From: Streptomyces asiaticus
Lineage (GTDB): Bacteria; Actinomycetota; Actinomycetes; Streptomycetales; Streptomycetaceae
Length of the DNA stretch: 64,000 bases
Assembly: GCF_018138715.1 (NCBI RefSeq)
Contig: NZ_JAGSHX010000001.1
Location: 496,001-560,000, forward strand
Reading direction: 5' to 3'
A program made the position numbers and the translations under genes. The notes beneath the pieces were generated by a model. It worked only from the letters and a program-made list of their open reading frames with translations. It did not search any database and was not told the DNA's origin. Position 1 is the first letter of the stretch; every line of letters begins with the position of its first letter. Shown here in pieces: positions 8,394 to 15,998 of this stretch.

Positions 8394-9791
8394 TCAGCTG
8401 AGGGCGTCGGTGAGGCCCAGCGCGCGGGCGACGTGTGCCAGGGAGTCGTTCTGCTGCCGCGCGTAGAGGGCGAAGGGGTCCAGGACGTCGCGGCCGATGG
8501 CGCCGGAGAGCCGGTCCGCGTCGTACGCCGTGCCCTGCTGATCGCTGTGGCGGGTGCCCTCGCCGCTGAGGTTGGACTGGAAGATCCCGGCGGCGGAGCG
8601 GGGCAGGAAGTCCTCGTAGACGATCGGCTCGGCGCGCACCCAGCCCTGCCGTAGCAGTTCGCCGACGTTCGCGGGTGGCCGGGTGCCGTCGCGGGGGCGG
8701 TCGGGGTGGAGGTGGTAGGTGAAGTAGGCAAGTCCCTTGGCGGCGAGTTCCTGTTCGCTGCCGGGCAGGTGCCGCTCCCATACGGCGCGGGCGATCTCGT
8801 CCCGGGAGGCCGAGGGGTTCCGGGACATCCGCTCGTCCACGTGGCCGAGGAGTTCGTCGTACAGGGCCCGGCCCTCGCGGGTGAGGGCGATGCCACGGGC
8901 CTCGACCTCCCCGAAGCGGACCCTCAGGGCGCCGCTGATGACGCTGCCGTCCGGGGTCCGCATCGCCCGGGGTTCGGCCAGGGCCCGGAAGGAGGTCTGC
9001 CGCAGCAGCACATCGGGGCCCTCCCAGGCGGGCGGGCCCTGGATGGTGTCGATCATCTCGATGCCGCGGTCGGTCATGCGCCGGTACAGCTCGTCGATGT
9101 CGAGGACGCGCGGGGTGAGGTGGTTGATGTGGGTGCTGCGCACACCGCCGATGTCCGCGGCCACGGCGGAGACCCGTTCCAGGGTCTCGTACCAGCTCTT
9201 GTCGACCGGCTCGGCGGACAGCTCGAACGCCCGCACGGCGAGGTGCAGAAACCGCTCGGCCTCCTCCTGGGGCAGCTCCCGCTCGGCGGTGGCGCGGTCG
9301 GCCAGCGCGAGCAGCTCGGGGGGAAAGAGTTCGCGGTCCGCGAGGAAGGCCTCCAGACGCGAGCGCAGCTCGGCGTCGAAGAAACGGGGGTCGGCCGGGG
9401 TGAGCATGGAGGTGAACACCCGGAAGGGGTTGCGCGCCAGCTCCTCGCCGTCCACCGGCCGGAAGGCGGTGGAGACGACGGGGACGGCGCTGGCCGCGGC
9501 CTCCCGCAGGTCGTAGAAGCCCACCGGGTGCATGCCGAGGGCGCCGAAGATCCGGGCCACTTGCCCCAGCTCCCGCGGTGTGCCGACACGGATGGCCCCG
9601 TGCCGCTCGGCCGTCACCCGGCTGATGGACCCGAGACGTGTCGCATCGGTTCCCCGCGCGTGCAGGACGTCCTCGTTGACCTCGCGCGAGACGTCCACGA
9701 GCGTGGTGTAGGCGGGAACCTCCTGTCCGTACATCTCCGACAGCCGCGCCGCGAACGCGGCCCTCAGCTGCCACTGACTGAGTGTTGACAT
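8394..9791 (-). CDS. hglS: 2-oxoadipate dioxygenase/decarboxylase (HglS, DUF1338)
   Basis: Member of the DUF1338/YdcJ family, whose characterised member HglS converts 2-oxoadipate with O2 to D-2-hydroxyglutarate and CO2 using Fe(II), on a VOC-type fold. 465 aa, full family length. Recognisable segments: RHGAIRVGTPRELGQVARIF, FYDLREAAASAVPVVSTAFR, STHINHLTPRVLDIDELY (a likely metal-binding His) and QGPPAWEGPDVLLRQTSFRA. GAAAGG lies about eight bases before the ATG. It sits between a pipecolate-oxidase-like gene and an aminoadipate semialdehyde dehydrogenase gene, matching the Pseudomonas lysine route from aminoadipate through 2-oxoadipate. The aminotransferase joining the two steps is not in the operon. 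Confidence 0.85.
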   Translation of the reverse strand: MSTLSQWQLRAAFAARLSEMYGQEVPAYTTLVDVSREVNEDVLHARGTDATRLGSISRVTAERHGAIRVGTPRELGQVARIFGALGMHPVGFYDLREAAASAVPVVSTAFRPVDGEELARNPFRVFTSMLTPADPRFFDAELRSRLEAFLADRELFPPELLALADRATAERELPQEEAERFLHLAVRAFELSAEPVDKSWYETLERVSAVAADIGGVRSTHINHLTPRVLDIDELYRRMTDRGIEMIDTIQGPPAWEGPDVLLRQTSFRALAEPRAMRTPDGSVISGALRVRFGEVEARGIALTREGRALYDELLGHVDERMSRNPSASRDEIARAVWERHLPGSEQELAAKGLAYFTYHLHPDRPRDGTRPPANVGELLRQGWVRAEPIVYEDFLPRSAAGIFQSNLSGEGTRHSDQQGTAYDADRLSGAIGRDVLDPFALYARQQNDSLAHVARALGLTDALS

Positions 9792-9821
9792 GGTTCGGCC
9801 TTTCGATCGGGGTTCAACGGT

Positions 9822-10994
9822 TCACACCACGTGTGCTTCGGGGCGGGTCTCGGCGCCGTGGTGGAACCGGTCGGCGCTGAGCGGGGACATGTCGGTGAAC
9901 GGCTCACGCTCCAGGTACAGATCGCGCATGACCTCGCCCACCGCGGGCGCCTGAAGGAAGCCGTGGCCGGAAAACCCGGCCGCGTACAGGAAGTTGGGCA
10001 GCTCCGCGGAGCGGCCGATCAGCGCGTTGTGGTCCGGTGTGACCTCGTACAGACCGGCCCATCCGCCGGTGGTCTCCAGGCCGGCCAGGGCCGGGGCGCG
10101 GCGGCGGGCGACGGTGCGGAACAGCTCCAGCCACTCCGGGGTCCAGGTGGTGTCGAAGCCGTCCTCCTGGTCGGGGTCGGCCATCCCGAGCAGCAGACCG
10201 TCGTCGCTGTTGTGGAAGTAGGCGGTCGAGGAGAAGTCGATGGTGAACGGGACGCGCGGGGCGGGCGGTGTGATGGGCGCGGTGAACGCCAGCTGCCGCT
10301 TCACCGGCTGGACCGGGAGGTTGACGCCGGCCATCTCCCCGATCCGTGCCGACCAGGCCCCCGCCGCGCAGATCACGGTGGCGCACGCGATGCGGCCGTG
10401 GCTGGTGTGCACACCGACGACCCGGTCCCCGGCCGTGTCGAGGCCGGACACCGCGGTGTGGGTGGCGATGGTGACTCCGGCCCCGGCCGCCGCTCGGGCG
10501 TACCCCTGGACGACAAGACCGGGGCGGGCGTGCCCGTCGGCGGGGGAGTACGCGGCGGCCACGAGGCCATCGGTGCTGAGATAGGGACACAGCCGCCGGG
10601 CCTCTTCGGGGGCGATCATGCGGCTCGGCACGCCCAGGCTGTTCTGGAGCTGAACCGCGGCCTCGAAGTCACTCGTCTGCCGTGCGCTGTCGAGCAGGAA
10701 CAGATAGCCGACGGTGTCGAGCCGGATGTCGGCGCCGGGCCGGTGGCCGAACTCCCGGTAGGCACGCAGGCTGCGGCTGCCCAGCTCGATATTGAGCGGA
10801 TCGGAGAACTGGGCGCGTACGCCACCGATCGGCTTGCCCGAACTGCCGCAGCCGAGCTCGCCGCGCTCGACGACGACGATGTTCGTCACCCCGGCCTCGG
10901 CGAGGTGAAACGCGGTGCTCGCACCCATCACGCCGCCGCCGACGATCACGACATCGGCGGAGGCGGGAACGGTGCGGAAGGCGGAGGAGGACAA
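9822..10994 (-). CDS. FAD-dependent amine oxidase (DAO family, pipecolate oxidase-like)
   Basis: 390 aa flavoprotein of the DAO/sarcosine-oxidase family. VVIVGGGVMGASTAFHLAEAG is the N-terminal Rossmann FAD site, GSSGKPIGGVRAQFSD lies at the flavin, and GLYEVTPDHNALIG with AAGFSGHGFLQAPAVGE forms the C-terminal FAD-binding region. With HglS and the ALDH7-type gene downstream (30 bp gap), the best fit is an AmaA-like oxidase making piperideine-6-carboxylate from L-pipecolate; the substrate is inferred from context only. The start is TTG at 10994 with GGGAG about nine bases upstream. First gene of the operon, divergent from the LysR gene across about 170 bp that contains a dyad. Confidence 0.75.
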   Translation of the reverse strand: MSSSAFRTVPASADVVIVGGGVMGASTAFHLAEAGVTNIVVVERGELGCGSSGKPIGGVRAQFSDPLNIELGSRSLRAYREFGHRPGADIRLDTVGYLFLLDSARQTSDFEAAVQLQNSLGVPSRMIAPEEARRLCPYLSTDGLVAAAYSPADGHARPGLVVQGYARAAAGAGVTIATHTAVSGLDTAGDRVVGVHTSHGRIACATVICAAGAWSARIGEMAGVNLPVQPVKRQLAFTAPITPPAPRVPFTIDFSSTAYFHNSDDGLLLGMADPDQEDGFDTTWTPEWLELFRTVARRRAPALAGLETTGGWAGLYEVTPDHNALIGRSAELPNFLYAAGFSGHGFLQAPAVGEVMRDLYLEREPFTDMSPLSADRFHHGAETRPEAHVV

Positions 10995-11119
10995 CAGACC
11001 ACTCCCTTCCCAAGGGCCACCTCGCCGGACGAGGACGGGTCCATGCCCGGGGGCGGCAGGGCTGTCAGGACAGAGCGATGCCGATCAGCTGTCTCCGCGT
11101 CATCGTGCAGCACACCAAT

Positions 11120-11162
11120 CGTTGACGTCCATCAACGGTCCATGCTTCTGATCTTTTAGGAT
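11120..11162. promoter_or_regulatory. Divergent control region: dyad and -10 box before the LysR gene
   Basis: CGTTGA-N6-TCAACG (11120-11137) is a perfect six-base dyad midway between the divergent oxidase and LysR genes, where a LysR-type regulator would bind. TAGGAT at 11157-11162 resembles a -10 box only six bases from the LysR ATG at 11169, and no ribosome-binding site fits between, so the LysR transcript is probably leaderless. Both functions are inferred. Confidence 0.5.
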
Positions 11163-11168
11163 CCCTAT

Positions 11169-12158
11169 ATGGACTGGACGAGCGCACAGCTTCGTTCGCT
11201 GGTGGAACTGACCAGACGCGGCACCATCACCGCGGTCGCGGAGGCCCTGGGATACACCCCGGGCGGGGTGTCGCAGCAGATCACCGCGCTGGAGAAGGCC
11301 ACCGGCAGGCAACTGCTGCGGCGGGTGGGACGCCGGGTGGAGCTCACCGACGCCGGGGTGACACTGGCCCTGCACGCCGAGCGCATCCTCACCACGGAGG
11401 CCGAGGCCGTCGAGGCGCTGGAGCGCACCCGGAACGAGGTCTCCGGGACGCTGCGGGTCGGGCTCTTCGCCACGGCCGCCGCCGAGATCCTGCCGCCGGC
11501 CCTGCGGCAGGTGCGCGAGAGGCACCCCGGCGTGACCGTGCGCAGCCGGGACATGGACGTGGACGAGGTGTACGACGCGGTGGCCGGCGGAAGCGTGGAC
11601 CTGGCGCTGGGGCTGGACTATCCGGACGTGCCCATCCCACGGAATCCGTCCCTGCGGGTGCGGGAGCTGTCCAGGGAACGCTTCTCGCTCGCGGTCCCCA
11701 CCGGGACCATGTCCGGTCGGTCCGGCAGGTCCGGTCGTTCGGGTCGGTCCGGCAGGTCCGGCCGGCAGAAGGTCTCGCTCACCGACACCAGGGACCTGGG
11801 ATGGATCCTGCCATCGGCCGGCAGCTACTACGGCCGCGCCGTGCTCACCGCCTGCCGCCGTGCCGGTTTCGAACCGCAGGTGCTGCACGAAGTGACGGAC
11901 ACGGCCGCCACCCTGGCCCTGGTCGAGGCCGGAGTCGGGGTCAGCGTGGTGACGGATCTGATGCTCCGGCTGCGTCCGTCCTGCCTCGATGTCCTGGAAC
12001 TGCACGAGACGATGGAACGCCACATCGTGGTGGTGTGCCGCTCCTTCGCCGAGCACCGGCCGACGGTGGCCGCGCTGGTGGACGTCCTGCGCACCTCGGC
12101 GGGCCGGCGGCCATCCGGGGGTCGGCAGCAAAGCGGGAACACGCTCCTCACCCGCTGA
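11169..12158 (+). CDS. LysR-family regulator (ArgP/LysG-like)
   Basis: 329 aa. The N-terminal winged helix-turn-helix reads LRSLVELTRRGTITAVAEAL followed by YTPGGVSQQITALEKATG, and the LysR effector domain begins at LRVGLFATAAAEILPPALRQ. The subtype resembles ArgP/LysG, which sense basic amino acids. Divergent from the pipecolate/lysine operon, so it is the likely regulator of that operon, with lysine or an intermediate as effector (inference). Odd feature: six tandem S-G-R triplets interrupt the effector domain after residue 180. The start ATG shows no Shine-Dalgarno sequence but has a close -10 box. Confidence 0.85.
   Translation: MDWTSAQLRSLVELTRRGTITAVAEALGYTPGGVSQQITALEKATGRQLLRRVGRRVELTDAGVTLALHAERILTTEAEAVEALERTRNEVSGTLRVGLFATAAAEILPPALRQVRERHPGVTVRSRDMDVDEVYDAVAGGSVDLALGLDYPDVPIPRNPSLRVRELSRERFSLAVPTGTMSGRSGRSGRSGRSGRSGRQKVSLTDTRDLGWILPSAGSYYGRAVLTACRRAGFEPQVLHEVTDTAATLALVEAGVGVSVVTDLMLRLRPSCLDVLELHETMERHIVVVCRSFAEHRPTVAALVDVLRTSAGRRPSGGRQQSGNTLLTR
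11712..11765 (+). repeat. Six 9-bp repeats encoding (Ser-Gly-Arg)6 in the LysR gene
   Basis: Six consecutive 9 bp units (TCCGGTCGG, TCCGGCAGG and variants) encode an S-G-R string inside the effector-binding domain of the LysR gene. The reading frame is kept. Likely a slippage-generated surface loop. Confidence 0.95.
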
Positions 12159-12190
12159 CGAGGCCACCAAGGGGCACAGGTTTCCTTGGC

Positions 12191-12220
12191 CTCAGCAGCG
12201 CAAGTTGTCGCGCTGCTGAG
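12191..12220 (+). terminator. Hairpin after the LysR gene
   Basis: CTCAGCAGCGC and GCGCTGCTGAG form a perfect 11 bp stem with an 8-base loop, 32 bases after the LysR stop. An imperfect hairpin (GAGGCC...GGCCTC) lies just before it. There is no T-tract, as is common for high-GC actinomycete terminators. Confidence 0.65.
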
Positions 12221-12269
12221 TGCGCACACCCCCGTCCGAACAGCCCGCGGGCGAGCGCATGGTGCGCAC

Positions 12270-12358
12270 CCTCGGGCTCACCTGCCCATCAACGCGGTGG
12301 CGGACTGACCAGCATCGGAGTCCTGCTGGCCTTCATGGTGGTCTGTGCTCCCCGGGGC
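12270..12358 (+). pseudogene. Amino acid permease (APC family) remnant
   Basis: A scrap of about 25-30 codons. The peptide PINAVAD runs into a stop, and the next frame continues LTSIGVLLAFMVVCA, the transmembrane segment often seen near the C-terminus of APC-type amino acid permeases. One missing base would join the two. The rest of the gene is absent. It ends against the convergent thioesterase gene. Confidence 0.45.
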
Positions 12359-13147
12359 CTAGCCGGATGCCGGACTCCGGTACGCGGCCAGCAGATCGTC
12401 CGTCAGCCGACCGACCACATCCGCCACTTGGGTGCGCAGATAGTGGTGGCCACCGGGAAAGCGGTGGACCCGGGCGTCGGCCGTCGTACAGGCGCCCCAC
12501 TCGTGCAGCGTCCCGGGGTCGACCATCGGGTCGTCGAGTCCGCCGAAGACGCTCAGCCGCGCGCGCAGCGGTGGCCATTCCTGGCGGGTGTGGTGCAGCA
12601 GCGCCACCGCGTCCGCCAGGAACGGGGTGTAGACGGTCCGGGCGAGCGCGTCGTCGGCCGGTGCCTCCCAGCCCATGATCTCGGTGATGACGGCGATCCC
12701 GGAGCCGAGGTTGCGCGCGATGTGGTCGTCGAGGCCGTCGCGGTTCGGCGGTGGCACGGCGGACAGTGCGAGCAGGTCCGGCTCGGTGCGCGAGGACGAC
12801 CGGAGCCGGTGGGTGGCCTCGAAGGCGAGCAGCGCTCCGAAGCTGTGGCCGAAGACCGCGTAGAAACCGTCGGCGGGTGGCCGGTGCCGCAGGTCCGCGG
12901 CGATGGCTTCCGCGATGCCGGTGGCGGCCCAGCCGATGTCGGTGATCGATGGTTCCGCGGTGCGGGTGCCGCGGCCGGGCAGGTCGACGGCGACCAGGTC
13001 GAAGAGTGCGGAGAACGTCGCGACCCAGGGCAGGAAGAACTCCGATCCGGTGCCGGACGGCGGCACGCAGTAGAGCCGGATCCGCGCGGTCTGCCGGTCG
13101 GTGAGCCGATTGAGTTCCGGGGCGGGGAACGGGGCTTGCGGTGTCAT
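12359..13147 (-). CDS. Type II thioesterase (alpha/beta hydrolase)
   Basis: 262 aa editing-type thioesterase as found with PKS/NRPS systems, where it removes aberrant acyl groups from carrier proteins. Nucleophile motif GHSFGALLAF with Ser102, Asp in FGGLDDPMVD and His in FPGGHHYLR give the triad. The N-terminal strand reads LYCVPPSGTGSEFFLPWV, with the extended SGTGSE loop of the family. The start is ATG at 13147 with a G-rich tract upstream. No carrier-protein or synthase gene is in the window, so it is an orphan here, flanked on both sides by gene remnants. Confidence 0.85.
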   Translation of the reverse strand: MTPQAPFPAPELNRLTDRQTARIRLYCVPPSGTGSEFFLPWVATFSALFDLVAVDLPGRGTRTAEPSITDIGWAATGIAEAIAADLRHRPPADGFYAVFGHSFGALLAFEATHRLRSSSRTEPDLLALSAVPPPNRDGLDDHIARNLGSGIAVITEIMGWEAPADDALARTVYTPFLADAVALLHHTRQEWPPLRARLSVFGGLDDPMVDPGTLHEWGACTTADARVHRFPGGHHYLRTQVADVVGRLTDDLLAAYRSPASG

Positions 13148-13188
13148 GCGCCCCGCCTGACCCGCCCGAGGAGGCGTGGGGCGAGTTG

Positions 13189-13801
13189 CCGGACACCGGT
13201 CGCGGTGGCCAGTTCCATCGTCGGGACGACGCAGTTCGCCGTCTCCACCGCCGAGGGAGCCCTTCACGACCCCGGCGGACTGGACGTGCCCGCGCTCCGG
13301 ACCGCGCGGGAGGAGCACGGGGACGACTTCGTCACCCGCCACCACCAGGGCATCGCGCTACCACCCGGCCAGGAACTCACCGTCGACTGCGACGTCCTCG
13401 TCCCGGCGGCCCTACGGGACGTCATCGACGAGACAATCGCCCACCGGATCAAGGCCAGGCCGGTGGTGGAAGGCGCCAATCTGCCCACCTCGCCGCGGGC
13501 ACAGTCCATCCTCGCGGAACGTGGCATCTCCCTCCTGCCCGACTTCGTGGCCAACGCCGGTGGTGTCGTCGCCGCCGCCTTCGCCATGGACGCCCGCTAC
13601 TCCGGATTCCGGCCCGAGACCGCCACCATCTTCGAGACGATCTCCAAGCGGCTGCGCACCAACGCCGTCACCGTTCTCGAAGAGGCCCAGCGCCGCGCCA
13701 CCACCCCGCATATCGCCGGGCGCGGCCTCGCCGAGGAACGTGTCCGCGCCGAGGAACGTGTCCGCGCCGCCATGCGCAGCAAGGGCCGCATCGGCCCTTG
13801 A
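13189..13801 (+). pseudogene. Glutamate/leucine dehydrogenase, C-terminal remnant
   Basis: NAD(P)-binding half of a Glu/Leu/Phe/Val dehydrogenase. VAVASSIVGTT opens mid-Rossmann, followed by LTVDCDVLVPAALRDVI, VVEGANLPTSPRAQSILAER and LPDFVANAGGVVAAAFA, all hallmarks of the family. The substrate-binding N-terminal half and a start codon are missing, so it is 5' truncated, probably non-functional. An exact 18 bp tandem duplication at 13733-13768 repeats EERVRA near the C-terminus. Abuts the 5' end of the divergent thioesterase gene. Confidence 0.75.
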
Positions 13802-13882
13802 TCCTTCTGTTACCCGCCAGACAGGTGACAGCGGCAGGGGCGGGCAGGCCGGGTTCGCTCACGGCGATTCCCATTCGTCCTG

Positions 13883-14521
13883 GTGAGGGAAGGAGAGCCC
13901 TCCGTAGGGGGCGGCGTCGACAACCAGGACGTTACCCGGCAATATGGTCACGTGGATGAGTTCGTCTTTGTGAGCGGTCGTCTCTGCCTCGACCTGGCGG
14001 GCACGAAGCTGTGGCGGCGCGGCCTCCGTACGGAGCTGCTGACCTCCCCGAGCGATGTGAGCCGCTGGATCAGCCAGGCGGAGCTGCTGGACGATCCCGG
14101 CCCGATGGACACTCGGGGGCTGGAGCGGGTCCGCCGTCTGCGCGAGGCGATCTACACCCTGGTGCGTTCCTGGCCTCCTGGGGACCCGTCGGATGCCGAG
14201 TTCAGGGACGCCCTCGCCGAGGTGAACGACGCGGCCCGGCTGCCGCCGCCCAGGCATCAGCTCGACGCGTCGGGGCGGCTGACGCGGACGGGCGGCGTGG
14301 ACGAGGTCCTCGGCGCGGTGGCCCGCGACGCCGTGGACCTGCTGAGCTCGGCCCAGCTCGACAAGACCAAGGAGTGCGCGAACCCCGACTGCACCCGTCT
14401 CTTCGTGGACGTGTCGCGCTCCGGGGCCCGGCGATGGTGCGGGATGGCGGAGTGCGGAAACAAGCACAAGGCCGCGAGCTACCGGAAGCGGAAGAAGCAG
14501 CAGGCCGTCATGGAAGTTTGA
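13883..14521 (+). CDS. CGNR zinc-finger (ABATE domain) regulator
   Basis: Complete CGNR-type protein, up to 212 aa. An ABATE domain starts at VSGRLCLDLAG, and a C-terminal zinc ribbon has CANPDC, then WCGMAECGNKHKA with a basic tail; the signature is CGNK here rather than CGNR. Probably a DNA-binding regulator of unknown target. The start is uncertain: GTG at 13883 gives the longest form, and GTG at 13952 places the ABATE motif nearer the N-terminus; neither has a strong ribosome-binding site. Convergent with the truncated quinone reductase. Confidence 0.8.
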   Translation: MREGEPSVGGGVDNQDVTRQYGHVDEFVFVSGRLCLDLAGTKLWRRGLRTELLTSPSDVSRWISQAELLDDPGPMDTRGLERVRRLREAIYTLVRSWPPGDPSDAEFRDALAEVNDAARLPPPRHQLDASGRLTRTGGVDEVLGAVARDAVDLLSSAQLDKTKECANPDCTRLFVDVSRSGARRWCGMAECGNKHKAASYRKRKKQQAVMEV

Positions 14522-14581
14522 GCCTGCTGCCCCAAAGTCCGAGCGGCTGATCCTCCGTCAGGGGCGGTCAGAAGAGGTGTG

Positions 14582-15361
14582 TCAGTCGATCTCGATGACG
14601 ATCTTGCCGGGGGTCTCACCGGCGGCCAGGGCGCGCTGCGCGTCGGCCGCGCGTGCCAGCGGGTAGGTGGCACCGATCCGGACGTGGAGCTTGTCGGCCT
14701 CGGCGAGTTCCATCAGCGCCGTCAGGTCCGCGTGGTCCATGCGGCAGAAGACCGGAGCGACACCCGGCACACCGATGTCGACGAGGGACGCCACGCGTGC
14801 GCCGGGTGCGGCGGCTTGTGCCGTCGCCGTCAGCACCCCGCCGCCGACGGTGTCCAGGACCGTGTCCACGCCCTCGGGGACGAGTCCGCGTACCCGGTCG
14901 GCGGCGCCGTGGCCGTAGGCGACCGGCTCGGCCCCGAGCGATCGCAGGTAGTCGTGGTCCCGTGGCGAGACGGTGCCGATGACACGCGCGCCGCGCGAGC
15001 GGGCGATCTGGACGGCGAGCGAGCCGACGCCACCGGCGGCTCCGTGCACCAGCAGGGTCCGGCCCCGCTCGACGCCCAGGGTGCGTACCACGGCCTGATA
15101 CGCGGTCAGCCCCGCCAGTGGCAGGGCGGACGCCTGGGCGAAGCTCATGGTGCGGGGCTTGCGGACCAGGGTGCGGACGTCCGCGGCGACGAGTTCGGCC
15201 AGGCCGCCGTGAGCGCGCTGCACATCGCTCCTGACGTACCCGACGACCTCGTCACCGGCCGAGAACTCCGGTGTGGCGAGACCTGGGCGTTCCACCACAC
15301 CGGCGATGTCCCAGCCGGGGACGGGGGCAGCAAGCCCACCGTGTGACGGCAGATCGTTTCC
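14582..15361 (-). pseudogene. Zinc-independent NADP-dependent oxidoreductase (MDR), 5' truncated
   Basis: Quinone-oxidoreductase-like MDR enzyme. Conserved parts start at APVPGWDIAGVVE, followed by LPLAGLTAYQAVVRTLG, the NADP site LLVHGAAGGVGSLAVQIAR, and a C-terminal end GKIVIEID. The first 50-60 residues of the GroES-like domain are missing: the frame runs back into the TetR operator region without an ATG or GTG, and the operator repeat at 15365 marks where homology stops. Most likely the 5' end was lost when the TetR-AKR-MDR operon was juxtaposed; a TTG-initiated short form cannot be excluded. Confidence 0.65.
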
Positions 15362-15364
15362 GCG

Positions 15365-15428
15365 CCACAAAGAGAACAGCGATTCTGTTAACGTGTGCCC
15401 GCAAACAGAACTACTATTCTCTTTGTGG
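15365..15428. promoter_or_regulatory. Double TetR operator, inverted repeat
   Basis: Two 25-base arms, 15365-15389 and 15404-15428, are inverted copies of each other (21 of 25 positions match), beginning CCACAAAGAGAA and ending TTCTCTTTGTGG. Each arm holds its own small palindrome AGAA-N6-TTCT (15373-15386 and 15407-15420), with centres 34 bp apart. The right arm runs into the GGGGAGGA ribosome-binding site of the TetR gene. Best read as two operator sites through which the TetR protein represses its own operon. Confidence 0.75.
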
Positions 15429-15440
15429 GGAGGATGTGTG

Positions 15441-15998
15441 GTGCCGCGGCTCACCGACGCGCGCAAGGAGCTCCGGCGTGCCCAGATCGCCGAGGCCGCC
15501 GTGCGCTGCTTCGGCCGCAACGGCCTCGAGCGGACCTCGATCGCCGACATCACGGCCGAGTCCGGCCTCTCGGCCGGCTCGATCTATGCGCACTACCGCA
15601 ACAAGGCCGACCTGGTCCAGGCCGCCGCCCGCGAGGTGCTCGCCAAGCGCGCCGCGGTTCTCGGCGAGTACGCCGCGAGCGACGCTCCGCCCGACCCCGA
15701 CGAACTGCTCACCCGCCTGATCGCCGCGATCGACCCCGCCGAGGCCCGGGTCGGTGTGCAGACCTGGGGGGAGGCGACCACCGACCCGGTCATCCGCGGC
15801 ATCGTCGTCGACATGATCGACCAGATGCGCGCGATGCTGCGCGACTGCGTCACGGCCTGGTTGGTCAAGGTCGAGCACCAGGAGCCGGCCGCGGCCCGGG
15901 AGCGCGCCACCCCGATCGCCCACCGGGTGTCGGCGCTCTACCAGGCCGAACTGCTGTACACCGCCTTGCGATCACCGACCGAGGAGACAGCGTCATGA
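15441..15998 (+). CDS. TetR-family regulator
   Basis: 185 aa. Helix-turn-helix: RRAQIAEAAVRCFGRNGLER then TSIADITAESGLSAGSIYAH, the canonical TetR recognition helix ending YAHYRNKADLV; the C-terminal ligand domain is not assignable. The start is GTG 15441 (or 15438) with GGGGAGGA just upstream. The stop overlaps the ATG of the aldo/keto reductase gene (ATGA), so it leads an operon. The strong inverted repeats over its promoter point to autorepression, with the two downstream redox enzymes as effector-induced targets (inference). Confidence 0.88.
   Translation: MPRLTDARKELRRAQIAEAAVRCFGRNGLERTSIADITAESGLSAGSIYAHYRNKADLVQAAAREVLAKRAAVLGEYAASDAPPDPDELLTRLIAAIDPAEARVGVQTWGEATTDPVIRGIVVDMIDQMRAMLRDCVTAWLVKVEHQEPAAARERATPIAHRVSALYQAELLYTALRSPTEETAS

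Noticed and set aside
6847..9774. One 975-codon frame covering the ALDH and HglS region
   Set aside because: Its first half is an out-of-frame reading of the HglS gene; ATG 8370 with GGAGGA is the real ALDH start.
1673..13147. Secondary-metabolite cluster suggested by the SARP regulator and type II thioesterase
   Set aside because: No carrier protein, ketosynthase, condensation or adenylation domain anywhere in the window.
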